Shown in pieces: positions 1 through 10,181 of a stretch of DNA of 64,000 bases (within the stretch, counting starts at the first letter, position 1; every line of letters starts with the position of its first letter). This DNA is from Chara braunii. Lineage: Eukaryota > Streptophyta > Charophyceae > Charales > Characeae. A program made the position numbers and the translations under genes. A model generated the notes under the pieces. The model was not told the origin of the DNA and did no database searches. It saw only the letters and a program-made list of their open reading frames with translations. The stretch covers positions 1,159,961 to 1,223,960 of the forward strand of contig BFEA01000430.1 in the NCBI GenBank assembly GCA_003427395.1, written 5' to 3'.

Positions 1-112
1 TGTGTGTATGTGTGTGTTTGTAAGTGTGTGTGTGTATGTGTGTTTGTAAGTGTGTGTGTGTATGTAAATGTAAGTGTGTCTGTGCCTGCGCGTGAGAGTG
101 TGTCTCGCCTCA
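1..112. repeat. TG-rich microsatellite
   Basis: Imperfect (TG)n with TGTAAG and TGTATG interruptions. It is an internal part of repeat R, because the AC-rich tract at 24858-25090 in copy B is its complement. Any open frame across it is low complexity and is not a gene. Confidence 0.9.
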
Positions 113-1079
113 CTCACAACCTCGTTCCCCAACACATAGATTCCACTTGCACCCAAGGACCACCCTGCGCCACACCCAGCTTACAGCAGCGCAGCTCGGC
201 TATGGCTGCCTGCTCCCTCCTGCTCGCCCGTGAGCGCGTGAGTGGCACCAGCTACAGCGCGGCAGCGCTTACGCAGCATGCAGCCAACACCCGAATGCCC
301 AATGTGGAGACACGCCCTTTGCTATATCGAAGTGGCCTGTCTGTGTTCAGTCCCAGAAAGCTTCCAGTAGGCCACGGTAACTTGAGGCACAACACAAACG
401 AGAACAGGCCTTGGGCCTGAGGTGGTTGCATGCCCCCAACTGCCTTTGGCCTGTGTTCGGCCCAGTACCCGTATCCAGCCCAGGGCGTGCTTTCCATACA
501 TTCACACAGGCGGCCCAGGACCTGGGTTCCCTCAACCAAACTGACGCCAGACTCATGCAACCTGCTACAGGCCCAATTTTGTGTGTGTGTGTGTCTTTTT
601 TTCGTTTTTTTAGTTTGCTTTTTATGGTTTTGATTTTTTTTTAAATACACGAAATTCCAAAAAACTAAAATAAAAAATAAATTGTTGTACATCTTTGAAA
701 GATCTACAACCGTATATTTTTTATTTGTTTTTTTTTGTTTCGTTTTAGCCCTTAAAAAATCTGTGTGAAACCCAAAACAAAAACACTCATTTCATTTTAG
801 TTTTTGTTTTTTCATTGTATGTTCATGTTTTTGATTTTTTTAAACTAGATTTAAGCATCAAAAAATAAAAATAAAAATACAGGGTTGTAGTCCTCAACAA
901 AACCTACAACCCTATATTTGTTTTATTTTTTTTGGATAATTTTTCGCCGAGGAAAAAAATCATCCCGGACCCCGTTAATTCCCGTTCAACTCGCGTTTGA
1001 ACGGGAGTTTAACGAGAATTCAACGCGCGTTGAATTTTTCAACGCGAAACCCGCGTTAAATCAAATTTCGGACACACAG
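1..1079 (-). mobile_element. Repeat R, copy A (one end, truncated by window edge)
   Basis: This is a non-autonomous repeat that matches 23885-25090 on the opposite strand over about 1 kb. Shared marks are a TG/CA microsatellite, a GC-rich middle, AT-rich blocks with GGTTGTAG...CTACAACC hairpins, and a terminus rich in CGCGTT/AACGCG words ending in GGACACACA. The remaining end lies left of the window. The sequence beyond 1079 matches the inside of LTR-Y, so copy A was inserted into that LTR. The mechanism of mobility is unknown. Confidence 0.75.
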
Positions 1080-1464
1080 AGAATAGGCACTGAAACAGTT
1101 GTTGTTTTTCCCAACCCTACGCTAATTCAAAAATTGAAATCACCATATCCGCTCGCAAAGTAGACGCGCGAAAAGAAAGAAAGTCCTACTCTCATATTCC
1201 TACAAAATTCCCAGAGTCTTCCATGTTGAGGCCGAGAACGTTCGCGCGCGAAAGGTCATGTCGCGTTTCGTTAATTTCGGAATTCCTAACTATCGAGCTA
1301 AATTCGAAGTGCGCTCACTAAGGCGCTCAAAATTCCCATGCATTTTCAAATTAAAAGAAATGACGGAATTTCAAAAACTACTAGTGCTGACAACATGCAG
1401 ATTTCAACGAGGTACCTCTAATCGAACAAGAACAGACGGGGGGGGGGGGGGGGCCGATCACGAC
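1080..1464 (-). mobile_element. LTR-Y copy 3 (fragment of the 3' LTR of Gypsy G1)
   Basis: The reverse complement aligns with 19860-20240 of LTR-Y copy 1. Shared words include CCATATCCG, AAATTCCCAGAG, GGAATTCCTAAC and TCACTAAGGCGC. The G run at 1438-1453 corresponds to the C run that all LTR-Y copies carry near their start. In the minus-strand reading it should directly follow ORF-X copy 1, as LTR-Y copy 2 follows ORF-X copy 2. The roughly 75 bp of LTR start that belong here are replaced by artefactual sequence at 1454-1675. The rest of the LTR is cut off by repeat R copy A. Confidence 0.7.
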
Positions 1465-1502
1465 CTGTCTCTTATACACATCTAGATGTGTATAAGAGAC
1501 AG
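1465..1502. other. Nextera mate-pair junction adapter (assembly artefact)
   Basis: Two copies of the 19-bp Tn5 mosaic end sit head to head: CTGTCTCTTATACACATCT immediately followed by its exact reverse complement. This 38-bp palindrome is the circularisation junction of the Nextera mate-pair protocol and is not genomic DNA. Sequence on its two sides need not be adjacent in the genome. Confidence 0.97.
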
Positions 1503-1675
1503 GCTTTGCTCATCGCATGGCATGGCGTCCCAGAACCACCTTTTAGGCCAATGGGGCGCCACCTGTATGTCTTTTTAACGCAGAACGGGGGAATTAAACT
1601 CTCGTTGAATCCCGTTAAATTCAAAAAAATCCCGTTGAATTCGCGTTAAACGCGAAAATGGGCCGCTCCCGCGCN
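1503..1675. other. Probable misjoined fragment including an end of repeat R
   Basis: From about 1572 to 1675 the sequence is the reverse complement of 25245-25350, the other end of repeat R (TTTTTAACGCAG, GAATTAAACTCTCG, GGGCCGCTCC). It stops at an N at 1675. Bases 1503-1571 match nothing else in the window. Lying between the adapter and the N, the block is most simply the far mate of a chimeric mate-pair read pulled into a gap at the G run. Confidence 0.6.
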
Positions 1676-3925
1676 AAATTATGCGATCTCCTGATTGCAT
1701 GCCATGGCGGAGGAGGAGGGAGGGGGAAGAGAGGATGAATGAGGAACCAAGCGTATCAGGAGAGAAAGTGTCCGCATCAGCGTAGATAGTTGAGCCAGAG
1801 TTCATGTTGACGCCAACGTTAATTGCAATATCTTCGCGAGTATGCTGGCTTGAGCTGCTGGAATTCCCTCGGTTTTTCGATCGCCGGAGATGGTCCAGGT
1901 GACACCACCGTGTTCTCTGCACCCCTGCCCCGTTATTGGAAGTCCATCCGCCGATAGTCGACAAGGAGAGGATGATGGAGAGGTCGGGGCCTCAGATGGG
2001 AGCGGCTGGAAGTAATTTGCCGCCTCGTCACCGAGATCAACGAAATGTACGATCCGGTGTGCTAGGGGGAATCGATGATTGGGTCGGGATAGGGATAGTA
2101 GGTAATCGGGATATAAGGAGGGGATGGTGCAGAGGACATTATCCCTTAGGGACTCGTAGTCCTCCACGACGGGAAGGGTGCCGAAAATGATATAGTACAA
2201 CTCCATATGGTTGAACCGTGCCCAAGCGACAATGGAGAGGAGGATATTTAGAGGGAAGGAGGGGGAACGATCGGGGAACGATGGGGGAAGACCGTGCATA
2301 GGAGTCGTGCAGCGAAGTGATGACAGAAGGCGCGGGTGGCGAAGATGCGATAGTCCAGGGGGAATTCAAGACGGGGGAGGGGACGGAAGGAGAGGTAATC
2401 AAGGGGGCGGCGGAAGACAAGACGAGGACGGTACGTCCGGGCCGGGAGGAGGACGGGGACGAAGTGTGGAGGGGGCGGAAACGAGGGAGATGGTGAGCGA
2501 GAGCACCGACGCCGGCGGGAGGTTGCTGCACCATCGTGCTGACTAGCAGCGTCTGAGAGAACGGCGAGATTCAAGACGGATCCTCCTCGAACGGAAGGTG
2601 GCGCTCGTGCTGGTGGGGCCTCTCAGGGCTCAGGTGTCGACGCCTCTTCTTCTTCCTTTGGCGTCGATCGTGCTTCCTACTCCTCTTCCTCCAATAGCCC
2701 GGCGATAGCTATACGACCCGGGTCGTCGTCCGACGACAGCTCCTTGTTCTCTCAATGTGCCTTCCAAAACTCGTCGAAGTCGGAGGTATCCGGTGCAAGT
2801 TCATCCAGGTCCAGGTAGCACCAGACCGTAGGATCGTGATCACTTAGATACTGCCCGTAATCCTCCGTACAGTTCGCCTTGATTACCGTTGGCGTCAACT
2901 TCCTTTCCAGGGTCACAGGTTCAACCTAACTCGAATAGCTCGGATTGTAGGAGATGATGTTCGTCGGCAGGTCGTCGACGAGCTGAGACAAGAACGTAAG
3001 GAGCTCGTAGGCGACCGTTGCTCGTCTGCAACAGCCCTACCAACGTGCCATCGGTGGTCAACTCTTTCAGCCACAGCTGCGTCTGCACCAGCGAAATCTC
3101 GTGAGTGTGCTCCAGCTCCCGATAACTGTAATACCGTGACCAGTGGCACTTTACTGTGAGCATACACACACTAACCGTCGCGAATTCGGCCCACTTGCAG
3201 ATGTAAGCTGGACTGAATGGAAGGGCTGAGGCGAGACGAATTTCCAGAGTGAGAAGGGGGTCGGCCCAAGATGGCCAGATGATCGGAAGGTCGGAGGGGA
3301 GAGAGAAGGTGGAAAAACGATTCATTCGCGCTCGGGATGGAGATGAGGAAGCGGGCGAGTGGGGCGATCAATGGCGCTGGTCTGCAGGAAGAAGGTATCA
3401 ATACAGTCAGTCCCCACTACTTCTCGTCCTGGCCGGGCCAGTCGTTGCCACCAATCAGCCGCCAACTCCTGTCCCCACTTGTAAAGATCGGTCACTACTG
3501 CATCGCGCAGCTGCGCGCTGATGGTACACAAATCGTCATTGAAAGCCACGCTTACCGTTACGTCGCTTTGAGTAGGTCGTGAGAAACGACGAAATCCTGA
3601 CGCCTCCGCTAAGATGACTGTCGAGCCTCGATCGGTTGATATAGTTATCTCAACGGCGGCGCACCAAGCCCCGTCGCTGAAGAGCTACGCAAATCAGAGA
3701 AGGTTGGGACTGAGACGGGGATGCGAGACTTGGCGAAATTGCAACAAAGTTCGAGGTTGAAGAAGCTGAGGAGGAAGGACCGGCTCAATCATAAAACTCA
3801 TGGCGAAGGTGAGGGGGAGGTAGATGCAGACGAAGGAAAGGAAACGAGTTCCTCGTCCGCGCTGGAGGAAGAAGAAAGAGATAGGTTGAGGTTCTCAGGA
3901 GGGGGGAGGGGACGAAGGTAAGAGG
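1676..3925 (-). pseudogene. ORF-X, copy 1 (region downstream of integrase, unknown function)
   Basis: The region is collinear with 27052-28999 (+) and is preserved at protein level in several blocks. An N-terminal block has QLLQPR, QFRQVSHPRLSP and LYKWGQELAADWWQRLARP. A block after a candidate 3' splice site (CTGCAAG, then TGGGCCGAATTC) has VCMLTVKCHWS, EISLVQTQL and a run ending VDDLP. An acidic stretch (EEEEAST) and an SPSPSFPPPPHFVPV-type Pro-rich block follow, then RRPLDYLSF and LEFPLDYRI. Frame changes and stops make this copy a pseudogene. I recognise no family. Its position, between integrase and the 3' LTR in the same sense as pol, is where env-like ORFs sit in Gypsy elements, but no clear signal peptide or membrane anchor is visible. 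Confidence 0.55.
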
Positions 3926-3941
3926 GCCCACCGGAGGCTCG

Positions 3942-5069
3942 CTATTTTCCAAGCGGCAAAGGTACTAGTGGTTTAAGGGCCGTACGCGTGTTCCGACCCC
4001 CTTTGTCGGCAATTTCCGAGGTACCTTGATTATCGACACATGGGAGGCTATTGGTTCGAAGCTGAAAGGGGGTGAACCCTGTGGACTCATGAGGGGTAGC
4101 TCGATGGATTCCGACGATCTGATAGACAATCTCAGACCACGGACACATGTCACGGGCTGCTAAGTTCTTACGGAGGGCGGTCTTAATCATGTGATTCGCA
4201 TTCTCGGCCAATCCGTTCGATTGGGAAACATGGGGAGCGGTGTGTCGGAGGGTAACGCCACGGCGCATTAGTAATTCCTCTACCTCAGCCTTGAATTCAT
4301 ATCCATTATCGGTTAGAATCTCTTCTGTATCTAGATGGGTATTGAGGAATCGATCGATGTATGTGGCTATCTCTGAGACCTTACGGGTCTTACACGAATA
4401 GACTTCGATGTATTTCGAGAAGTGGTCGATTAACACCAAGAGGATGGAATATTCACAGCGGTTGGGACCAGGTGGCACATCAATATAAGTCGTATCCATG
4501 CTGACCTGCTGAAAAGGTCGTGCCACCTTTGTCGGGACTATCGTGTTTGGTCCACAAATGGGCACGCGGTCGACCGCACAGACTTGGCAGTTAGCAACCA
4601 CGTGCTTGACATCATCCCGGATTGTAGACCAGAACCATCGATTTTGATCGATAGTTGCCTCGGTGACACTTATTGCGAAATGAGCGGCCTGTTCTTCGTG
4701 TGCCGATCTAGTCCAGTCATATCTATGGAAGGGATGGGGAACCGTCAACCATAATCCCGACCCGTTTGTTTTACGCTTCTCTAGATGTCCGTTGATCCAT
4801 CGATAATCTCGGGACCTTTCGGTAGCCTGACACCTGTCGTGCTTAGTGAGATGGTCCAACGGTAGGCCGACTAATTTAGCTAATAATATTTTATTTGTCC
4901 ATACCTCCGCTCTTCGATATTTCTCATCATACTTACGAGCGTCCGTTCGGGCAGCCTCGAATCGAACCTTCGTAGGGAGCTTGTCCGTCCAGGGGGGATC
5001 TTCATTGCTTATTACTCGTTTTATATCGAACGCACGCGCCATGTGCATGACACACGTGGCGCACTCCAC
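3942..5069 (-). pseudogene. G1 copy 1 integrase (C-terminally truncated)
   Basis: The open frame is 375 aa. A zinc-binding type N-terminal region ends in HVVANCQVC. The catalytic core shows the DDE triad: SMDTTYID (first Asp), ILTDNGYEF (second Asp) and SNGLAENANHMIK (Glu). LIDHFSKYIEVY lies between the first two. Integrase joins element cDNA to host DNA. Compared with copy 2 (25351-26718) the C-terminal domain is lost after NTRTALK and replaced by a short unrelated tail, so strand transfer by this copy is doubtful. It has no chromodomain. Confidence 0.85.
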
Positions 5070-5290
5070 CTAGTCAGTAAATCTAGACTCGAAGGGGTAA
5101 CAGTCTACCCCGTAAACTCGGGAAATACACGTGCAAAAATAACAAAATTTGTCCGGGAGAGTGGCGAGAAAATCCGAATGAGCGAGGGGAGCAGAAAAAG
5201 TGGGAGAGATTGAAATAGGGGGAGTTTTCACTGTTCCGAAAAGATGAAAGAGAGAGAGAGAGAGACAGGGTTGGGTACACGTGTCCACTT
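5070..5290 (-). pseudogene. Cys-rich segment between RNase H and integrase
   Basis: This frame leads into integrase through one stop. It holds several cysteines in pairs: FCYFCTCISRVYG, VDCYPF and, past the stop, VECATCVMH. Copy 2 has a TGG Trp codon (TDWVE) where this copy has TAG, so the stop arose by a G-to-A change and the segment was once continuous with integrase. The pattern could bind zinc. I cannot match it to a named domain. A (GA)n tract at 5249-5264 lies upstream. Confidence 0.5.
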
Positions 5291-5438
5291 AACCCTTAGG
5301 CAGGATCTCTACTTGTCGGTATTGAGGCTCGTTCTTTGGCTCCGGGTCGCGCCAGGGGATCACTTCCTCACTCTTGGGTACCTTGTCGGGAGTGTGGAGT
5401 CGTGTTGGCCCGTCCGCGTTGCCGTGTTTCTCGTGTTT

Positions 5439-5997
5439 TCAATGACGAATGTCAAAGTCCATGATCTGCAACGTGGTGGCCCATCGCCCGATCATGCCCG
5501 AGTAATCCTTGGACTTCTTCAGTGCCAGCAGTGGTTTGTGATCGGTCACCACCGTAAACTTTCGGCCATATAAGTACGGTCGGAAGTGACTAATCCCCCA
5601 CAAGGCCGCGTAGCATAACCGGGGCAGTGTAGTTGCGTTTACAGGACGGTACAGTCTTGGACGCAAATTCCACCATGTGTTCAAGGTCGTTTGGTCCCAC
5701 CTGGGCCAAGATCGCTAAGACTGCCTCGGGCTGCCTATCGGTGATGAGAACAAAGGGTTTTTCCGGGTCCGGTCTTGTGAGGACTGGAGCCGAAATCAAG
5801 ATCGCCTTGAGTTCTCGGAAAGCCCGATCGCATTGCAGCGTCCAGATCAACGACTGATCCTTTTTCAAGAGATTCGTGAATGGTCCCGCGATCATTGCAA
5901 ACCCCTCGATGAACCTTCGATAGTACGATGCCAAGCCCCAAAAGACACACACTTGTGTTACGGACGTCGGCACTGGCGCGTCTTTTACGGCTGTCAC
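5439..5997 (-). pseudogene. G1 copy 1 RT connection and RNase H
   Basis: Two frames cover the RT thumb/connection (LASYYRRFIEGF, GPFTNLLKKD, FRELK) and the Ty3-type RNase H (FVLITDRQPEAVLAIL, then GRKFTVVTDHKPLLAL). RNase H degrades the RNA strand during cDNA synthesis. The first catalytic Asp is in ITD and a later one in VVTDHKPL. A frameshift near 5640 separates the halves, and another break lies between this part and the RT at 6124. The same segment in copy 2 (22870-23573) is close in sequence. Confidence 0.8.
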
Positions 5998-6123
5998 TTT
6001 CTAGGGCTCGGGTTGCAACTCTTGGTCCATAACCACGTGGCCGACGAAGGAGATCTCAGTGAGGAAAAACTGACACTTCTCAACCGCCACTTTGAATCCT
6101 ACGTCCTTCAGTGCGTGCAAGGT

Positions 6124-7239
6124 CTATTTGATGTGCTGCACATGCCCCTCATAGGAATTTGAAAACACAAGGATACCATCCATATACACAATCACACAAT
6201 AGTTGGTTACGCTCTGCGCAAGCCACGTTTTTCGCACGAAGTTTTGGGAGGTCATGTTCATCGCGCGTTGAAACGTGGCTGGGGCGTTGCAAATCCCCAT
6301 CGGGCATCGGACCCATTGCCACGTTCCTTCGAAAAGAATGAACGCCGTTTTTGGGCGGTCTTCTTTTCTGACAAGGAGATGGTGGAATCCATGACGAACA
6401 TCAAATTTACTGAAAACTCGAGCACTACCGATAGCATCCAGCAACTCATCGATCCGGGGAAGGGGATATATATTCTTGATCGTCATATCGTTCAATTTTC
6501 GAGAATCAATGCATATGCGAATTCCTCCTGCCTTTTTCGGTACAATCACTACTTGAAACGACCATGGTCCGATAGCGGGTTCGATCCACCCATTAGCTTC
6601 GAATTCCTTAACCTTCTTAAATGCGACCGCTCTTTGCGCCGACGAATACCGATAAGGAGCGCAGCTAATCAACGGATGATTCCTCGTAAGGATCGCATGC
6701 TCAATCACATTAGATAATCCAATATCGTTGTCATGCATACTCAATACCTCTGCATACCCATGCAAAACATCAATCAGGGATCTTTTGATCTCTCGGGGGA
6801 CATGGATGGGTATTGTAATTACAAAGTTATCCGCGATGTTCAGGGACGTTTCGATCCAATCCATCTTTCGTGATCGCCTATCGTGCACACTGAAGAACAT
6901 GGAACAACTAGTTCGAACCGAGAAGATGGTGGCGATCATTTGAGATTCAGTCGGGCTGATCATCTCAGTTTCCTTAATCTCAGCATCGGTTTCAGAGTCG
7001 ATGGTGCTTTTGGCTATTTCCAACCCTGTTAACACGGTCATTTCCTGCATGAGATCCGGAACATCGTCTATCGCAACCTCTGCTTCTTGCTTGATCAAAA
7101 CGATCATGGGTCCTTGCATGAGTAGGGATCTAGGTGGAGAGACTGAAAGATGCAGGTACTGATTCATCTGCTGATACAAAGCCCGGAGTGAAAGCGCTCC
7201 CTCGTATAACGTGTAAGGGGGTTCCAAGAGATCAGCCAT
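6124..7239 (-). pseudogene. G1 copy 1 reverse transcriptase (YMDG active site)
   Basis: The 371-aa frame runs from a pre-RT spacer into the RT fingers and palm. Visible motifs are GWIEPAIGPWSFQVVIVPKK, CIDSRKLND, YPLPRIDELLD, SKFDVRHGFHH (first catalytic Asp) and CNAPATFQRAM. The box that should read Y-x-D-D is YMDGILVF, with the second Asp changed to Gly (GAT to GGT). That residue binds catalytic metal, so this copy should be inactive. The other G1 copy keeps YMDD near 22700. Confidence 0.85.
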
Positions 7240-7368
7240 GTCGGAAATTTACAAGATTGGTTCTCCCAAGAATGTCGTGTGGGGGACCCGTCTTTCTACG
7301 GACGGAATACGGCTCGGCTCGCTATTTTCCGAGCTTAGATCGAATGTTCAGGCGGTTGCGGGGATCAT

Positions 7369-8205
7369 TCAAAATTTTTCCTTAGTTTCGCAATTAAACA
7401 TTTCGACTAATTGTTCCCATTCTTTTTCACCAGGCATACCACTCAGTTCCTCCTTGTAATCGCGTTCGTCGAACTTGTCTTCCCACGCAAGGTGTTGTTC
7501 TTCATCGTTGTTTGGGAGAGACTCTTCCGGACCCGGGATCTGGATCATTCCTATCTGGACAATACTGGGATTTTTCTTCGGCGATCGAGTAAAGATTCGT
7601 AGTGGCATTGTTTGAGGTTTCCCCTCCGTATGAATGAGGATGAGTTGTTTAGAATCGAAGTGTATCAGTGCTCCTACCGCCATCGCCCAGGGTAGGCCTA
7701 ACAGTACCGAATAATAGTGCACGTCGATAACTAATGCGTTAACCAACACATGTACCCGGCCTACCTTGATCACGACGTTCTCAATGATTCTTACTATATT
7801 CATAGCTTCTTCATCGACCGATACATAATTGTCCTTCCCTGGTAGTGGAAGGATAGAGTTCAGTCAGCATGTCTTTCTGACTGTGTCCAGGGATATAGCT
7901 ACGGCTGATGATCCAGTGTCAATAAGCACATTAAACGGTTTACCCCAGACCTCGCAATCGCATTCGGCGTTTTTCCATAGGACCGATCGAACACGCACAA
8001 AATGATCTCTCTCGGCGTAAGAAATGGTGGCGATTCTCGCCGTTTCAGGTGTGTCAGATTCGATTGCAGAGGAAGGACTTGCCTCGCCCTCATCTTCTTT
8101 CTTTTTCTTCAGCATACTCTGAACGCGCTGGTAGGTAAAGCGCTTTTGATTCTTCTGACATTGTTGCAGGAGCTTGTCATTTGCAGCTTCGGATATGGTC
8201 AGCAA
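7369..8205 (-). pseudogene. G1 copy 1 retropepsin-like protease region
   Basis: Two adjacent frames (7864-8205 and 7369-7803) carry an aspartic protease signature, FNVLIDTGSSAVAIS with the DTG triad. About 60 residues on, across one stop, comes the flap-distal motif VLLGLPWA. This enzyme would cut Gag-Pol. An acidic linker (PGPEESLPNNDEEQHL) follows toward RT. The stop between the frames breaks the protein. Confidence 0.75.
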
Positions 8206-8829
8206 GTGTCCTTTGGGGTAGGCACTCGGATGTCCAACTGTTTGAGTGTCTGTAGGACATCGATCTCTCCTGTTTGGAACTGTGGTCCTGGCTCTGATGT
8301 GTTTTCGACCCGATCGAGCTCGTTTTTGGCAGGTCCGATCGCTCCGATTAGTCCGGCCAAATAAAGATACTCGGCTGGATCGACGATATCGGCGGCTGCG
8401 GAAGATGATCCCGATGTAGACGCGACATGATCGGTTGAGGATGGTTGATCGGCCACGAAGGGGGAAGCTTCCCTTGCATGTTCAAATACTGCGGCCACCC
8501 GACCTTGATTCAAGGCCACGGGCGCGGCTGCAGGGGGAGGTTGATTACGTTTCGACTGAGGGCATTCCCGCGCGAAGTGTCCCGGCTGTTTACAGTTGTA
8601 GCGCTCGATCTTCCTTGCTGGATAAGCCATATGAAGGAGAGCAAGGAGGAGGAGCTAGCCCCACTGCAGGAGGGGCGGTCAACAGCGGATACTGGGTGGA
8701 AACAGGGCGAGAAGGGCAAGAATTAGCCTTCACTAATTCTTTCATGATCTGTTCCAGTGGATCCATTTGAGAAGCCTGCATCTGAAGTAGATTATTCATC
8801 TACTCAGACTGCTGTTGCTGCAGGGGATC
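8199..8829 (-). pseudogene. G1 copy 1 gag C-terminal part with zinc knuckle
   Basis: A zinc knuckle of CCHC spacing is visible in IERYNCKQPGHFARECP, but the first Cys of the usual C-x2-C-x4-H-x4-C is Arg, probably TGC to CGC. Upstream is a Gln/Met-rich helix (MNNLLQMQASQMDPLEQI) in another frame; downstream is a Pro/Ala/Ser-rich tail. Gag packages element RNA. The N-terminal part is missing because the sequence switches to the chromovirus gag near 8830. Confidence 0.7.
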
Positions 8830-9840
8830 ACAGAGGTCCCAAGATCCCTTCTCCCAACAAGTTCAGGGGGGATGACCCCAAGACTGATGTTGAGGACTAG
8901 GCTGCAGGGACCAGAGCCTACTTGAGGGGCTTCATATGCCCAGAACAGACCAAGGTGGCAACGGTTCTGGGGCTGCTGGAGGGGCCTGCCCAGAAATAGG
9001 CCACCTCTACCTCTAGCGGTCTGCAACACACCATGGAGGACTGGGCTTTGGGGTTGGGAGTGGATCGTCTTCTCCAGGCCCTGGAAGATCGCTTTGCGGA
9101 TAAGGAGCGGGTCCTCAAGGCTGCTGACAGGATTGCTCGCCTGGGCCAGCAGCGTTACAGCGGTACCCTGCAGTCCTTATTTGCAGAGTTCGAGCTGCTC
9201 ACTTCCACACCAGGATTGGTGATGTCTGTAGATGACTTGCTGACAAACTTCTGAAGGGCGGCCCCAGAGAAGTTTCCTATTGCTTTATACAACACTGGGC
9301 ACAAGGACTGGAGGTCCTTTGGCCGTGCAACCCTGGACATGGAGGCAAAACTTCATGTTCAGGCCCCCTCCTCAGACAGGAGGAAAAATGCCTCCCTCGT
9401 GGTGGTAGAAAGGGAAAGGCAGTCTTTGCACATGCAGGGTCTGCGTCAGCTTCTTACTCAGATTCCCAGGCTGATACATCATCAGCTGGGACTGGGCCAG
9501 CTACTGAAACTGATGTTGGAGCGGCCCTGACTCAGGCTGTTTTGGGAGTTCTGCAGCAACAGAAGAAGTTTTCCCCCACCACAGCCTCAGCCAGTGCTTA
9601 GGGGAAGGACAGGGGACGTCGACCTTCCTCTTCCCAGCGCCCTAACCTGCCCAAAGACGTCCAGATGCCAGCTGACCCTCTCAATCCCTCCACTCTCCCC
9701 TGGCATGACCTCAAGATCCAGGAGGAGTATGGAGAAGAAAAAAGAAAAGAGGGGTCTGCCTGAGGTGTGAGGGACAGCACTTTCTAAAGGACTGCCCTTA
9801 CATGCCAGGCCCAGGACAGTCAAAAAATTGAAACAGACCC
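8830..9840 (+). pseudogene. G2 gag
   Basis: Retrotransposon gag signatures appear in sequence: PNKFRGDDPKTDVED, TRAYLRGFICPEQTKV, QHTMEDWALGL, ALEDRFADKERVLKA and FAEFELLTSTPG. Stops stand at positions where gag proteins usually have Trp or Arg (TAG after DVED and after GPAQK, TGA after LLTNF). A zinc knuckle at 9757-9795 reads CLRCEGQHFLKDC, one residue shorter than the usual CCHC spacing before His. The protein would coat genomic RNA. Confidence 0.7.
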
Positions 9841-10181
9841 TGGGGACTGCAGTTCCCCCGAGTGTTGCACCTTCATCTGCACAGATGGACGAATCTGCAG
9901 CTATTTCAGTTGAGACTTCATGTGATAGAGTGAGTTTGGGTACTGCGCGGGCAGCATCCTTCTGTTATGAGGATCCTGACCCGGATCAGGACCCGGGGCA
10001 GGATGAGCTTCAGTCACTTGCTGCCTTCTTCTTCCACCTGAAGGAACAGAAGAAGCACAAGTCTGACCTCATCCTTCTTCGGCCCCTTATCAACCACATC
10101 ACGATCAAAGGTTTGCTGGATTGTGGAGCCACCAGGAACTTTATATCTCCCAGTGCTGTTAAGAAACTCCATCTGGGATGA
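9828..10181 (+). pseudogene. G2 protease region
   Basis: The 117-aa frame ends in HITIKGLLDCGATRNFISP, the active-site segment of a chromovirus aspartic protease (DCG in place of DTG/DSG) followed by the usual Asn-Phe-Ile. The N-terminal half is a low-complexity linker. The next frame, starting at 10178, continues the protease C-terminal part with FDLVFSMQWLRAVNPRID, which resembles the G-x-x-WL motif. Confidence 0.65.

Larger units (their letters stand above)
1080..8829 (-). mobile_element. Ty3/Gypsy element G1, copy 1 (decayed)
   Basis: On the minus strand the order is gag with a zinc knuckle (8199-8829), aspartic protease (7369-8205), RT (6124-7239), RNase H (5439-5997), a Cys-rich segment (5070-5290), integrase (3942-5069), ORF-X (1676-3925) and an LTR-Y fragment (1080-1464). 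The 5' LTR and the start of gag are missing at the junction with the chromovirus near 8830. Frameshifts and stops interrupt the polyprotein, and the RT active site reads YMDG. RT before integrase places it in Ty3/Gypsy. Confidence 0.85.
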
